Source of the DNA: Achromobacter deleyi
Lineage (GTDB): Bacteria > Pseudomonadota > Gammaproteobacteria > Burkholderiales > Burkholderiaceae_B
Direction of reading: 5' to 3'
DNA length: 64,000 nucleotides
Assembly: GCF_902859705.1 (NCBI RefSeq)
Contig: NZ_CADIJO010000003.1
Location: 124,001-188,000 of the forward strand
Shown here piece after piece: positions 17,156 to 26,295 of the stretch; positions within the stretch are counted from its first letter, which is position 1, and every line of letters begins with the position of its first letter. Position numbers and translations under genes: made by a program. The notes below the pieces were generated by a model. That model did not search any database. It saw only the letters and a list, made by a program, of their open reading frames with translations, and had not been told where the DNA came from.

Positions 17156-18601
17156 ATGTCTTCCAACGCCCTGCCCGCTGCCTGCCCCGCCCCCGCCTCG
17201 ACGCCCGCCACGCCAGGTCCGCTCGGCCTGGCCGTGCTGCTGTCCGGCGGCTTCATCACGATCTTCGACCTGTTCGTGGTCAACGTCGCCATTCCCAGCA
17301 TGCAGGCCACGCTGGACGCCAGCTTCGCGCAGATCAATTTCATCATCGTGGCCTACGAGCTGGCCTATGGCGTGCTGCTGATCGCGGGCAGCCGGCTGGG
17401 CGACCGCCACGGCCGACGACGCCTGTTCATGCTGGGCATGGCGGGCTTTGCAGTGGCGTCTGCCCTGTGCGGCCTGGCGCCGGACGCCAACGCGCTGATC
17501 GCCGCGCGCGTGCTGCAAGGCGCGGCCGCGGCGATGCTGTTTCCGCAGGTCTATGCGCTGATCCGCGTCAGCTACGACGGCCATGCGCGCCGCCGCGCCT
17601 TCGGCCTGCTCGGCATGACGCTGGGGCTGGCCGCCATTGCAGGCCAGGTGCTGGGCGGCTGGATCGTGCACGCCGATTGGTTCGGGCTGGCCTGGCGCAC
17701 CATCTTCCTGGTCAACGTCCCACTGGGATTGATCGCGTGGCGGCTCGCCCGCCACATCCCCGAATCGCGCGATGCCGCGGGCGCCAGCATGGACTGGCCG
17801 GGTTCCGCGCTGGTCGGCCTGGGCCTGGGCTTGCTGTTGCTGGCGCTGGTCGAAGGCCCCGCGCGCCATTGGCCCGTGTGGACCTGGGCCGCGGGTGTCG
17901 CGTCGATCGCATTGCTGGCGTGGTTCACGCAATTGCAGCGCCGCGCCGCTGCCGCAGGCCGCACGCCGCTGGTGGACATGGCCTTGCTGACGCAACCGCG
18001 CTTTGCGGCGGGCTGCCTGCTGGTGACGCTGGTGTTTTCCACCGCCAGCGCCATGTTCCTTTGCTACGCCCTGCTCTTGCAGACCGGCCTGGGCGTGGAC
18101 GCGCTGACGGCGGGCACGGTGTTCGCACCGGCCAGCGTGGGCTTCGTGGCCGGCTCGATGGCGGCGCCGCGGCTGGTGGCGCGCTTCAGCACACGCGCGA
18201 TCCTGGTGGCGGCGGTGCTGTATGGCGGCGCGACGGCGGCGTTGATGCTGCAGGTGGATGCGGCGGGCGGCGCACTGGCGCCCTGGTCGCTGGTGCCCGC
18301 GCTGGTGTGGCTCGGTGCGGCGCAAGGCGCGGTGAACACGCCGCTGGTGAACATGGCGCTGGGCTTGGTCGAAGACCGCCACGCCGGCATGGCCGCCGGC
18401 GTGGTCGCGACCTTGCAGCAGGTGGGCGCGGCCTTGGGCGTATCCGCAGCAGGCATGCTGTTCAGCGGCGCGCTGGATGCGTATGCCGATGCTGCGGTCG
18501 GCGATCGCTATGCGCACGCGTTCGCCAGCGCCATGCAATTCAACGTGGCCGCCATCGCAGCATCGGTGTTGCTGTTGACGTGGCTGGGCCGCCAGCGCTG
18601 A
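17156..18601 (+). CDS. MFS drug-efflux type transporter (DHA2/EmrB-like, 14 TM)
   Basis: 481-residue inner-membrane protein with about 14 hydrophobic segments. DHA2-family features: FDLFVVNVAIPSMQATLDAS in helix 1 (the D-x-x-x-V-N-V-A-L-P motif), RLGDRHGRRRLF in the loop after helix 2, and an L-A-A-I-A-G-Q-V-L-G-G motif C segment in helix 5, diagnostic of proton antiporters that expel substrates. Divergent from the XRE/MmyB regulator, so expression is probably ligand-induced. The stop lies 10 bases from the convergent proC stop. Confidence 0.86.
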   Translation: MSSNALPAACPAPASTPATPGPLGLAVLLSGGFITIFDLFVVNVAIPSMQATLDASFAQINFIIVAYELAYGVLLIAGSRLGDRHGRRRLFMLGMAGFAVASALCGLAPDANALIAARVLQGAAAAMLFPQVYALIRVSYDGHARRRAFGLLGMTLGLAAIAGQVLGGWIVHADWFGLAWRTIFLVNVPLGLIAWRLARHIPESRDAAGASMDWPGSALVGLGLGLLLLALVEGPARHWPVWTWAAGVASIALLAWFTQLQRRAAAAGRTPLVDMALLTQPRFAAGCLLVTLVFSTASAMFLCYALLLQTGLGVDALTAGTVFAPASVGFVAGSMAAPRLVARFSTRAILVAAVLYGGATAALMLQVDAAGGALAPWSLVPALVWLGAAQGAVNTPLVNMALGLVEDRHAGMAAGVVATLQQVGAALGVSAAGMLFSGALDAYADAAVGDRYAHAFASAMQFNVAAIAASVLLLTWLGRQR

Positions 18602-18611
18602 CCCCGTCGAC

Positions 18612-19418
18612 CTACCCCGCCGACAATTCCCGCGCGCGTTGCTCGGCCTTCAAGGCCGCCTCGGTGATGGCCTGCGCCACGCCGGCCTCGCGCAGGTGCG
18701 TCAGCGCGGCGTAGGTGGTGCCGCCCTTGGACGTCACGCGGTCCTGCAACTCGGTCAGCGCCGCATCGTCGCCCGCGGCCAGTTCGGCCGCGCCGCGAAA
18801 CGCCGCCACCGCCAGGCGCCGCGCATCGGCCGCGCCAAAGCCCAATTCCCTCGCTGCCTTTTCCAGCGCCGCCATGAAATAGAACACGTAGCCCGGGCCG
18901 CTGCCGGTCACGGCGGTGACCGCGTCGATCATGGCTTCGGTGTCGACCCAGATGCGTTCGCCCACCGCCGCAAAGAGGCTGTCCACGTGGTCGCGCTGCG
19001 CCGCTTCGCAAGCCGCGGTGGCGTACAGGCCCGTCATGCCCAACCCCACCTTGGCGGGCGTGTTGGGCATCGCGCGAACGATGCGCGTGTGGCCCCCCAG
19101 CCATTGCGACAGCGAAGCCAGGTTCACGCCGGCCGCGATGCTGACCACCGTGGCGTGCGCCGGCAAGTGCGCCTGAACCTGCGCGCAGGCTTCACGCAAA
19201 CCCTGGGGCTTGGTTGCCAGCACGCACAACGCCGCGTCGGCCAGTTCGGGGCCGACGCTTTCGCGGCACGCCAGGCCGCGCGCCAGCAGGCTGGCGCGGG
19301 TGGGCTCGTAGGGTTCCACCACCAGGAAGTCGGTGAGCTTGCGGCCTTGTCCGAGCAAGCCGTCGATGATGGCGCTGGCCATGTTGCCGCCGCCGATGAA
19401 AACCATTTTTTCGCGCAT
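18612..19418 (-). CDS. proC: Pyrroline-5-carboxylate reductase
   Basis: 268 residues, the usual ProC length. It catalyses the last step of proline synthesis, NAD(P)H-dependent reduction of 1-pyrroline-5-carboxylate, in the cytoplasm. N-terminal Rossmann motif VFIGGGNMASAIIDGL; central IVRAMPNTPAKVGLGMTGLY; C-terminal dimerisation domain with the family signature TAVTGSGPGYVFYFMAALEKA and VTSKGGTT. It lies 18 bases downstream of the FMN-dependent hydroxyacid dehydrogenase on the same strand, so they are probably co-transcribed. Confidence 0.94.
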   Translation of the reverse strand: MREKMVFIGGGNMASAIIDGLLGQGRKLTDFLVVEPYEPTRASLLARGLACRESVGPELADAALCVLATKPQGLREACAQVQAHLPAHATVVSIAAGVNLASLSQWLGGHTRIVRAMPNTPAKVGLGMTGLYATAACEAAQRDHVDSLFAAVGERIWVDTEAMIDAVTAVTGSGPGYVFYFMAALEKAARELGFGAADARRLAVAAFRGAAELAAGDDAALTELQDRVTSKGGTTYAALTHLREAGVAQAITEAALKAEQRARELSAG

Positions 19419-19436
19419 GATGTTCCGTTCCTCAGG

Positions 19437-20585
19437 TCAATCGAAAATGGCCCGGCGCCGGCGCACCGCAGCGCCGTCCAGCGCACCGATGTGATCACGG
19501 CCCAGCAGCCTTAACGTGTTTTCCAGCTCGGCGCGCAGAATCGCCAGCACCTCGCCCGCGCCGCGCGGCCCGCGCCCAGCCAGCCCGTACAACGGCGCCC
19601 GGCCCAGCAACACGGCACGCGCGCCCAGCGCCGCCGCCTTGGCGATGTCGCTGCCGCGCCGCACGCCGCCGTCCACCAGGATTTCGATCGACTGCCCGAG
19701 TTCGGCTGCCACCTCGGGCAGGGCCTCCAGCACGCAGGGCGCGCTTTCCAGTTGCCGGCCGCCATGGTTGGACAGCACGATGCCGTCCACCCCGCGGGCC
19801 CGGGCACGACTCGCATCGGTCAGCGTCTGGATGCCCTTGACGACGATACGCCCCCGCCATTTACGGCGCAGCCAATCGATGTCGTCCCAGGTCAATGCCA
19901 TATCCATCTGCCGGCTCAGCGCAGACGCCTGTTCGGTGATGTCTTCGCGTGCGTTGGAACTGACGGCCAGGTTCTTCAATTGCGGGCCGCCGCCACGCAG
20001 CATGCGCCAGCACCAGCCGGGGTGCGCCGCCAGGTCCAGCAGCAGGCGGGCGGACGGGCGCAGCGGCAGCTTGAAGCCGTTGCGCTTGTCGTGGTCGCGG
20101 TTGCCATGCACCGGCACATCCACGGTCAGCAGCAGCACGGTATAGCCGCTGGCCCAGGCTCGGTCCATCAGGTGTTCGGCAATGCGGCGGTCGCGCTGCA
20201 CGTAGAGCTGCAGCCACAGTTCGCCCGCGCTGGCCGCACGCACCTCTTCCAGCAACGAGGTCGATGCGGTGGACAGCACGAACGGCAGTCCTGCCTGGTG
20301 GGCGGCGCGCGCCAGATGCACGTCTGCGTCCGGCCAGAACAGGCCGTTCAGGCCGGTCGGCCCGACGATCGCGGGCATCGCCGCGGTGGCGCCCAGCACC
20401 GTGGTTCCCAACGCGCAGCCGGTCACGTCCGCCAGGACCTGCGGCAGGAATTCCAGTTCGCCATAGGCGGCGATATTGCGCCGCAGGGTGACGCCGTTCT
20501 CGGCCCCGCCTTCCAGATAATCAAACGCCAGCCGGGGCAGTCGCTTGCGCGCCTGCGTCCGGTAATCCATCACGCTGGGCAGCAT
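19437..20585 (-). CDS. FMN-dependent alpha-hydroxy acid dehydrogenase (LldD / mandelate dehydrogenase family)
   Basis: 382-residue TIM-barrel flavoprotein oxidising an L-2-hydroxy acid to the 2-oxo acid. Key elements: DYLEGGAENGVTLRRN near the N-terminus, PTGLNGLFWPDAD, STASTSLLEEV, WLQLYVQRDR (substrate-binding Tyr), VVKGIQT (active-site Lys), and GIVLSNHGGRQLE (catalytic His) with ILVDGGVRRGSDIAKA and LLGRAPLYG binding the FMN phosphate. The substrate could be lactate, mandelate or glycolate; the internal membrane-anchoring stretch is not obvious. AAGGA precedes the ATG. It is divergent from the FAD-linked D-hydroxyacid dehydrogenase, across an AT-rich operator region. Confidence 0.86.
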   Translation of the reverse strand: MLPSVMDYRTQARKRLPRLAFDYLEGGAENGVTLRRNIAAYGELEFLPQVLADVTGCALGTTVLGATAAMPAIVGPTGLNGLFWPDADVHLARAAHQAGLPFVLSTASTSLLEEVRAASAGELWLQLYVQRDRRIAEHLMDRAWASGYTVLLLTVDVPVHGNRDHDKRNGFKLPLRPSARLLLDLAAHPGWCWRMLRGGGPQLKNLAVSSNAREDITEQASALSRQMDMALTWDDIDWLRRKWRGRIVVKGIQTLTDASRARARGVDGIVLSNHGGRQLESAPCVLEALPEVAAELGQSIEILVDGGVRRGSDIAKAAALGARAVLLGRAPLYGLAGRGPRGAGEVLAILRAELENTLRLLGRDHIGALDGAAVRRRRAIFD

Positions 20586-20708
20586 GGCTCTTCCTTGTTG
20601 GCCGGATTCCGTTTAAATTACATATCGAACGTATCGATTGTATTTCGATTATTTTAAAAACCACCATTCGGACCTTCCGCCCTAGGACATACCCTAAAAT
20701 CAATTGAT

Positions 20709-20749
20709 ATACGATTAATCAAATCGAAAAGCGATTTAAGTAATCGTAT
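20709..20749. promoter_or_regulatory. 41-bp operator-like double dyad
   Basis: Two nested perfect inverted repeats share a centre: outer arms ATACGATTA and TAATCGTAT, inner arms AAATCG and CGATTT. It lies 59 bases before the FAD-dehydrogenase start, and a partly similar AT-rich stretch (ATATCGAACGTATCGATTG) lies near the divergent gene. This could be a site for a multimeric regulator such as an IclR or GntR protein; the IclR gene at 28.1-28.9 kb is the nearest candidate. Confidence 0.55.
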
Positions 20750-20807
20750 GCTGTGTCTCAACGTGATCGGGGTTTCCTTCCCTTCCGATCCCCACGGGAC
20801 GACAGAA

Positions 20808-22232
20808 ATGACCAGCACTTCCCTGCTCGACGCGCTGACCCAGGCCCTGGGCGCCGACGCCATCCTGCGCCATGACGCCGACATGGCCGGCTACACCGAA
20901 GACTGGCGCGGCCGCTACAAGGGCCCGGCCCTGTGCGTGGCGCTGCCGGGGTCCACGCAGCAGGTGGCCGACATCGTGCGCCTGTGCAATGCCTACTCCA
21001 CTCCCGTGCTGCCGCAAGGCGGCAACACCAGCCTGTGCGGCGGCGCTGTCCCCGATGCGGCAGGCCCGCCGCCCGTCATCGTCAACCTGGGACGCCTGCG
21101 CAAGATCCGCCGCATCGACCCCGCCAACAACTCCATGGAAGTCGAAGCCGGCTGCGTGCTGGCTACCGTGCAGCAAGCCGCCGCCGACGCGGGTCGCCTC
21201 TACCCCATCAGCCTGGGCGCCGAAGGCTCATGCCAGATCGGCGGCACCATCGCCACCAATGCCGGCGGCACCGGCGTGCTGCGCTACGGCAACACGCGCG
21301 ACAACATCCTGGGGCTGGAAGTGGTGCTGCCCGACGGCACGATCTGGAACGGCCTGACCGCGCTGCGCAAGAACAACACCGGCTTTGATCTCAAGCACCT
21401 GTTCATCGGTTCCGAAGGCACGCTGGGCATCGTGACCGCGGCAGTGCTCAAGCTGCATCCGCTGCCGACCCGCCACGCCGTCGCGTGGCTCGCACCCACT
21501 GATCCGCAGGCCGCGCTGGACATCCTGGGCCTGTTCCAGCAGCAATGCGCTTCGCGCCTGTCCGGCTTCGAAATGATCGACAGCAACCAGCTGGATATCG
21601 TCATGGCGCACGTGCCAGGGCGCAAGAATCCGCTGACCGGCGCACATCCGTGGCACGTGCTGGTGGAATTGTCGGACACCGGCAACGGCCCCGAACTGCA
21701 GGACGTGCTGCAACGGATCCTGGAACAGGCCTCGGAACAAGGCCTGTTGCACGACGCCGTACTAGCCACCAATGACAACCAGCGCGCCGCGCTCTGGGAA
21801 GTGCGCCATAGCGTGTCCGAAGGCAACAAGAAGGCCGGCGTCGGCCTGACCACCGACAGCGCCGTGCCCGTTTCGTGCGTACCGCAGTTCATTGCCGACG
21901 CCACCGCAGCCGTCCATCGCCTGGTGCCAGGCCTGCCCATCCTGATCGTGGCCCACCTGGGCGACGGCAATGTGCACTTCATTCCGTTCTTCACGTTCGA
22001 CGCCTGGAACGCGCTGCCCGAGCGCGACGCCACGGCCGCCGCCATCCGCCGCGCCGTCAACGATGCCGCCGATGCACTGGGCGGCACCTTCAGCGCCGAG
22101 CACGGCGTGGGCCGCACGTCGCTGGCCGAAATGGCGCACTACAAGTCACCGGTCGAGCTGGCCATGATGCGCACGCTGAAAGCCGGCTTCGACCCCGCCG
22201 CTCTCTTCAATCCCGGCCGCTTGCTGCCCTGA
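20808..22232 (+). CDS. FAD-linked D-2-hydroxyacid dehydrogenase (GlcD/Dld-like)
   Basis: 474 residues. N-terminal PCMH FAD domain: STPVLPQGGNTSLCGGAVPD, and GGTIATNAGGTGVLRYGNTRD with the flavin-binding Gly stretch. C-terminal FAD-oxidase domain: HLGDGNVHF (metal/active-site His pair) and GGTFSAEHGVGRTSLAEM. It would oxidise a D-2-hydroxy acid and pass electrons to the quinone pool or ETF. No Fe-S C-terminal extension is present. The start is the ATG with GACAGA upstream; an earlier in-frame ATG sits inside the operator dyad. First gene of a five-gene operon with an ABC importer and a DapA-like lyase. Confidence 0.87.
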   Translation: MTSTSLLDALTQALGADAILRHDADMAGYTEDWRGRYKGPALCVALPGSTQQVADIVRLCNAYSTPVLPQGGNTSLCGGAVPDAAGPPPVIVNLGRLRKIRRIDPANNSMEVEAGCVLATVQQAAADAGRLYPISLGAEGSCQIGGTIATNAGGTGVLRYGNTRDNILGLEVVLPDGTIWNGLTALRKNNTGFDLKHLFIGSEGTLGIVTAAVLKLHPLPTRHAVAWLAPTDPQAALDILGLFQQQCASRLSGFEMIDSNQLDIVMAHVPGRKNPLTGAHPWHVLVELSDTGNGPELQDVLQRILEQASEQGLLHDAVLATNDNQRAALWEVRHSVSEGNKKAGVGLTTDSAVPVSCVPQFIADATAAVHRLVPGLPILIVAHLGDGNVHFIPFFTFDAWNALPERDATAAAIRRAVNDAADALGGTFSAEHGVGRTSLAEMAHYKSPVELAMMRTLKAGFDPAALFNPGRLLP

Positions 22233-22275
22233 AGCGCCCTTCCCGTCCGCCGTCCCCGCCCCGCTGGAGCCTTCC

Positions 22276-23358
22276 ATGAAACGCACTTCGTACAACGCCT
22301 CGCGCCGCAGCGCGCTCAAGACCGCCGCCGCCGGCGTCGCCGCCCTGGCCATGCCCATGATCTGGACGCCGTCGCGCGCGGCCTCCAAGCGCATCGTCGT
22401 GCGCGATGACGGCGGCATCTACAGCAAGGCCTACGGCGCCGTGTTCTACAAGCCGTTCACCGAGGCCACCGGCATCCAGGTGGTGGGCGTGCAGGCCAAC
22501 GCCGAGCCCACCGCGCAGATCCGCAGCATGGTCGACACCGGCAACTACACCTGGGACATGGCCAAGATCAGCCAGCCTGCCATCCTGATGCTGACCGAAG
22601 GCGGCAAGGTCTACCTGGAAAAGCACGGCCTGGAATCCGACCCTGTCGTGGCCACGATTCCCAAGCAGTACATGTCGCCGTACGGCGTGGGCAACAACGT
22701 CTACACCACCGTGCTGGCCTACCGCACCGACGCCTTCAAGGGCCGCCGCGCACCGGCCTCGTGGGCCGACTTCTGGGACGTCAAGAACATCCCCGGCCGC
22801 CGTGGCCTGCGCAAGCATCCGTTCGACACCATCGAAGAGGCGCTGATGGCCGACGGCGTGCCCACCGACAAGGTCTACCCCTGCGACATCGACCGCGCCC
22901 TGGCCAGCCTGGACAAGATCAAGCCGTCGGTCGATGTGTGGTGGAACACCGGCGCGCAGGTCGAACAGATGCTCGGTTCCGGCGAAGTCGACATGATCGC
23001 CACCTGGGTCTCGCGCGCGCAATCGGCCATCGCCAACGGCGCCCCCGTGCAGATCGTGTGGGACCAGAACATCTGGGGCTGCGACAACTGGTCGATTCTG
23101 AAGGGCACGCCCAACGCCGACGCCTGCCGCGAATTCATCAAGTTCGCGTCCGACCCCAAGCGCCAGGCCGCGCTGGTCGAATACTTCGCCGCCGGCGTCA
23201 CCCAGCCCGCCGCGTTTGATTTCATCAAGGCCGACGTCGCACGCAACTGCCCCACCCACCCCGACAACATCAAGACCGGCCTGCACATCAACGCCGCGTA
23301 CTGGCTGGACAAGCAGCGCGATGTGCTCGAGCGCTTCAACGGCTGGGTCCTGAAGTAA
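22276..23358 (+). CDS. ABC transporter periplasmic binding protein (PotD-like)
   Basis: 360 residues. Twin-arginine-like signal, S-R-R-S-A-L-K followed by an Ala-rich core and A-R-A before Ser, so export is probably through Tat. The mature part is a spermidine/putrescine-type family 1 solute-binding protein: RIVVRDDGGIYSKAYGAVFY, a YTWDMAKIS loop, YGVGNNVYTTVLAYRTDAFK, and SWADFWDVKNIPGRRGL, which is typical of PotD relatives. Polyamine-specific acidic residues were not verified, and the operon suggests a hydroxy- or amino-acid derivative instead. It feeds the ATPase and fused permease encoded downstream. Confidence 0.87.
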   Translation: MKRTSYNASRRSALKTAAAGVAALAMPMIWTPSRAASKRIVVRDDGGIYSKAYGAVFYKPFTEATGIQVVGVQANAEPTAQIRSMVDTGNYTWDMAKISQPAILMLTEGGKVYLEKHGLESDPVVATIPKQYMSPYGVGNNVYTTVLAYRTDAFKGRRAPASWADFWDVKNIPGRRGLRKHPFDTIEEALMADGVPTDKVYPCDIDRALASLDKIKPSVDVWWNTGAQVEQMLGSGEVDMIATWVSRAQSAIANGAPVQIVWDQNIWGCDNWSILKGTPNADACREFIKFASDPKRQAALVEYFAAGVTQPAAFDFIKADVARNCPTHPDNIKTGLHINAAYWLDKQRDVLERFNGWVLK

Positions 23359-23380
23359 ATCTCCGCAAACGCCGAACACC

Positions 23381-24478
23381 ATGTCTTCTTCCAATCTGCA
23401 AATCTCCGGCCTGGGCAAACGCTATGGCGACTTCGTCGCCCTGGCGCCGACCCACCTGGACGTCGCCCGCGGCGAATTCCTGACCCTGCTGGGCCCGTCC
23501 GGGTCGGGCAAGACCACGCTGCTCAGCCTGATCGCCGGCCTGGCCCGGCCAGACGAAGGCCGCGTGCTGATCGACGGCAATGACGTCACCCACGGCGCGC
23601 CGTACGAGCGGGATATCGGCATGGTGTTCCAGAACTACGCGCTGTTCCCGCACATGACCATCCTGGAGAACATTGCGTTTCCGCTGAAGATGCGCAAGGT
23701 CCCGGCGGCCGAGGCCAAGCGCCGCGCCCAGGAAGCGCTGGACATGGTGCGCCTGCCCCAGGTCGGCGCGCGCCTGCCGCGCGAACTGTCCGGCGGCCAG
23801 CAGCAGCGCATCGCACTGGCGCGCTGCATGGTCTACCGCCCCGCGATCATCCTGATGGACGAGCCGCTGGGCGCGCTGGACAAGAAGCTGCGCGACCAGA
23901 TGCAGCTGGAGATCAAGCGCATCCACCGCGAACTCGGCACGACCATCGTCTACGTGACGCATGACCAGGAAGAGGCCATGACCATGTCCGACCGCATCTG
24001 CCTGATGAACGGCGGCGCGATCGAGCAACTGGGCACCCCGGCCGATCTGTATTTCCGTCCCCGCACCCTGTTCGTGGCCGACTTCCTGGGCGAATCCAAC
24101 CTGCTGCCGGGTGAAGTCACCGCGGTGAACGGCGACACGCTGACGGTCAAGCTCGCCCACCAGGGCATCACCGGCCAGGCGCTGTCCAATGGCGCCGCCA
24201 TCCGGGTCGGCCAGAAGGTCACGCTGATGCTGCGGCCGCAGAACCTGCAGGCCGGCCCCGCCGCGGCCCCTGGCCCGAATGGCCCGGCCTTGACCGGCAA
24301 GCTGCTCGACGTGATGGTGACGGGCAGCCTGACCAAGCTCTACCTGGACACGGGCGTACCCGACAGCGCCCCGGTCGTGGTGGCCTACCCCACCCGCCGC
24401 GAGGCCGAGCAATACGCCATCGGCCAACCCTTGTCGGTCAGTTGGCAGGCCGCCGACGCGGTCGCCATCGCGGAGTGA
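23381..24478 (+). CDS. ABC transporter ATP-binding protein (PotA-like)
   Basis: 365 residues. Walker A is GPSGSGKTTLL, the Q-loop lies in GMVFQNYALFPHM, the signature is LSGGQQQRIALARC, Walker B is IILMDEPLGALD, and the H-loop is in VYVTHDQEEAMTMSDR. A C-terminal TOBE domain (about 280-360) starts near VTLMLRPQNLQ, as in PotA/MalK-type importers. It energises uptake through the fused permease, whose start codon lies four bases after this stop. Confidence 0.92.
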   Translation: MSSSNLQISGLGKRYGDFVALAPTHLDVARGEFLTLLGPSGSGKTTLLSLIAGLARPDEGRVLIDGNDVTHGAPYERDIGMVFQNYALFPHMTILENIAFPLKMRKVPAAEAKRRAQEALDMVRLPQVGARLPRELSGGQQQRIALARCMVYRPAIILMDEPLGALDKKLRDQMQLEIKRIHRELGTTIVYVTHDQEEAMTMSDRICLMNGGAIEQLGTPADLYFRPRTLFVADFLGESNLLPGEVTAVNGDTLTVKLAHQGITGQALSNGAAIRVGQKVTLMLRPQNLQAGPAAAPGPNGPALTGKLLDVMVTGSLTKLYLDTGVPDSAPVVVAYPTRREAEQYAIGQPLSVSWQAADAVAIAE

Positions 24479-24482
24479 CGGC

Positions 24483-26258
24483 ATGAGCCCCCTTGCCCCT
24501 CCCCGCAAACGCATGAGCCAGGGCCGGCGCCATTTCCTGATGGCCGCGCCGCTGGTGATCCTGCTGCTGGTGCTGCTGATCTATCCGGTCGGCCAGTTGC
24601 TGCTGCTCAGCTTCTACGGCGACCAGGGCTTCACGCTGGCCCAGTACCACCGGCTGTTCGAGTCGTCGGTGTACGTCAACGTGCTGCTGATCACGCTGAA
24701 GATCTCGCTGTGGACGACGTTCTTTGCGGTGGTGGCCGGGTACCCGGTCGCCTACCTGATCTCGAGCCTGTCGGCCCGGCGCAAGACGTCGCTGCTGTTC
24801 TGGGTGCTGCTGTCGTTCTGGACCAGCTTCCTGGTGCGCACCTTCGCCTGGGTCGTGCTGCTGGGCCGCAACGGCGTGGTCAACCAGCTGTTGCAGGCGC
24901 TGGGTATCCTGGATGCGCCGGCCAACCTGCTCTACAACTTCGGCAGCGTGCTGGTCGGCATGGTGCATGCGCTGATGCCGCTGGCGGTGCTGACGATGCT
25001 GTCGGTCATGGAGAACATCGACCGCAACCTGCCGCGCGCCGCATCGACCCTGGGCGCGCGTCCCGGCACGGCGTTCTGGAAGATTTATTTCCCGCTGTCG
25101 ATGCCCGGCGTGGCCGCCGCGGCCATCATGGTGTTCGTCACCGCGATCGGCTTTTTCATCACGCCCGCGCTGCTGGGCGGCCGCAAGGAAACGATGATCA
25201 CGCAGATCATCATCGACCAGGTCCAGCAGACCATGAACTGGGAATTCGCCGGCGCGGTCTCGGTGCTGCTGCTGGTGGTGGTGCTGGCGGTGTTCGCGCT
25301 GTACGACAAGATCCTGGGCCTGTCGACCATGACCGGCGGCAGCGCATCGCGCCCCCGCACGTCCAGCAAGCCCGGCCTGATGCGCCGCGCAGGCGAAGCG
25401 CTGCTGGACCTGCTGGCTTCGCTATCGGACCGCCTGTTCTCGCTGCTGCCATCGCGCCTGCGCCGCTCGGTGTCCGGCACCGGCCAGTCCCGCACGCTGT
25501 GGTGGATCGTGCTGGCGGTGCTGGCCTTCCTGTCCGCGCCCGCGTTCCTGATGATCCCGCTGTCGTTCGATTCGGGTTCCGGCCTGACCTGGCCGCCCAA
25601 GGGCTTCTCGCTGCAATGGTACGAACAGATGTTCACGTCGCCGGTATGGATGCAGGCGATCACGCGATCCTTGATCGTGGGTGTGGGCACCGGCCTGCTG
25701 GCCATGCTGATCGGCACGCCCGCCGCCTTCCTGCTGGTGCGCGCGGACATGCGCGGCAAGTCGGCCATGCTGGCCTTCGTGCTATCGCCCATCGTGGTGC
25801 CGCGCATGATCATCGCGGTGGGCATGTTCTATTTCTTCGCCCGCGTCGGCCTGGTGGGTTCGACGATCGGCCTGATCCTGGCCCATACGGTGGTGGCGGT
25901 GCCGTACGTGGTGATCACGATGATGGCGGTGCTGCGCAACTACGACACACGGCTGGACCTGGCGGCGCAAAGCCTGGGGGCCGGCCCGTGGTCGACGCTG
26001 CGATTCGTGACGTTCCCGATCCTGAGCGCGGGCCTGATGTCGTCGTTCCTGTTCGCGTTTGCAACGTCGTTCGACGAGCTGACGATCGCGCTGTTCGCCT
26101 CGGGTGGCCTGAACGCCACCCTGCCCAAGCAGTTCTGGGACGAGGTGACGCTACAGATCTCGCCAGTGATCGCCGCCGTCTCCACCTGCCTGTTCATTTT
26201 CATCGCCGCGCTGATCTGGCTCGCCGACCGGCTGCGCCGCCGCAGCCTGGCGGGCTGA
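24483..26258 (+). CDS. ABC transporter permease, PotB-PotC fusion
   Basis: 591 residues, about twice a normal permease. The first half (about 15-285) has six membrane helices with a PotB-like EAA loop, RAASTLGARPGTAFWKIYFP. A hydrophilic linker (about 285-335, Arg/Ser/Pro-rich) follows. The second half (about 338-585) has six more helices and a PotC-like EAA loop, LAAQSLGAGPWSTLRFVTFP. One chain therefore supplies both permease halves that are separate proteins in the classic polyamine system. No frameshift or internal stop separates the halves and no ribosome-binding site was seen between them. Confidence 0.88.
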   Translation: MSPLAPPRKRMSQGRRHFLMAAPLVILLLVLLIYPVGQLLLLSFYGDQGFTLAQYHRLFESSVYVNVLLITLKISLWTTFFAVVAGYPVAYLISSLSARRKTSLLFWVLLSFWTSFLVRTFAWVVLLGRNGVVNQLLQALGILDAPANLLYNFGSVLVGMVHALMPLAVLTMLSVMENIDRNLPRAASTLGARPGTAFWKIYFPLSMPGVAAAAIMVFVTAIGFFITPALLGGRKETMITQIIIDQVQQTMNWEFAGAVSVLLLVVVLAVFALYDKILGLSTMTGGSASRPRTSSKPGLMRRAGEALLDLLASLSDRLFSLLPSRLRRSVSGTGQSRTLWWIVLAVLAFLSAPAFLMIPLSFDSGSGLTWPPKGFSLQWYEQMFTSPVWMQAITRSLIVGVGTGLLAMLIGTPAAFLLVRADMRGKSAMLAFVLSPIVVPRMIIAVGMFYFFARVGLVGSTIGLILAHTVVAVPYVVITMMAVLRNYDTRLDLAAQSLGAGPWSTLRFVTFPILSAGLMSSFLFAFATSFDELTIALFASGGLNATLPKQFWDEVTLQISPVIAAVSTCLFIFIAALIWLADRLRRRSLAG

Positions 26259-26295
26259 CACGCGGCGCCGTTTCCTCTTTATCAGGACTTATTCC

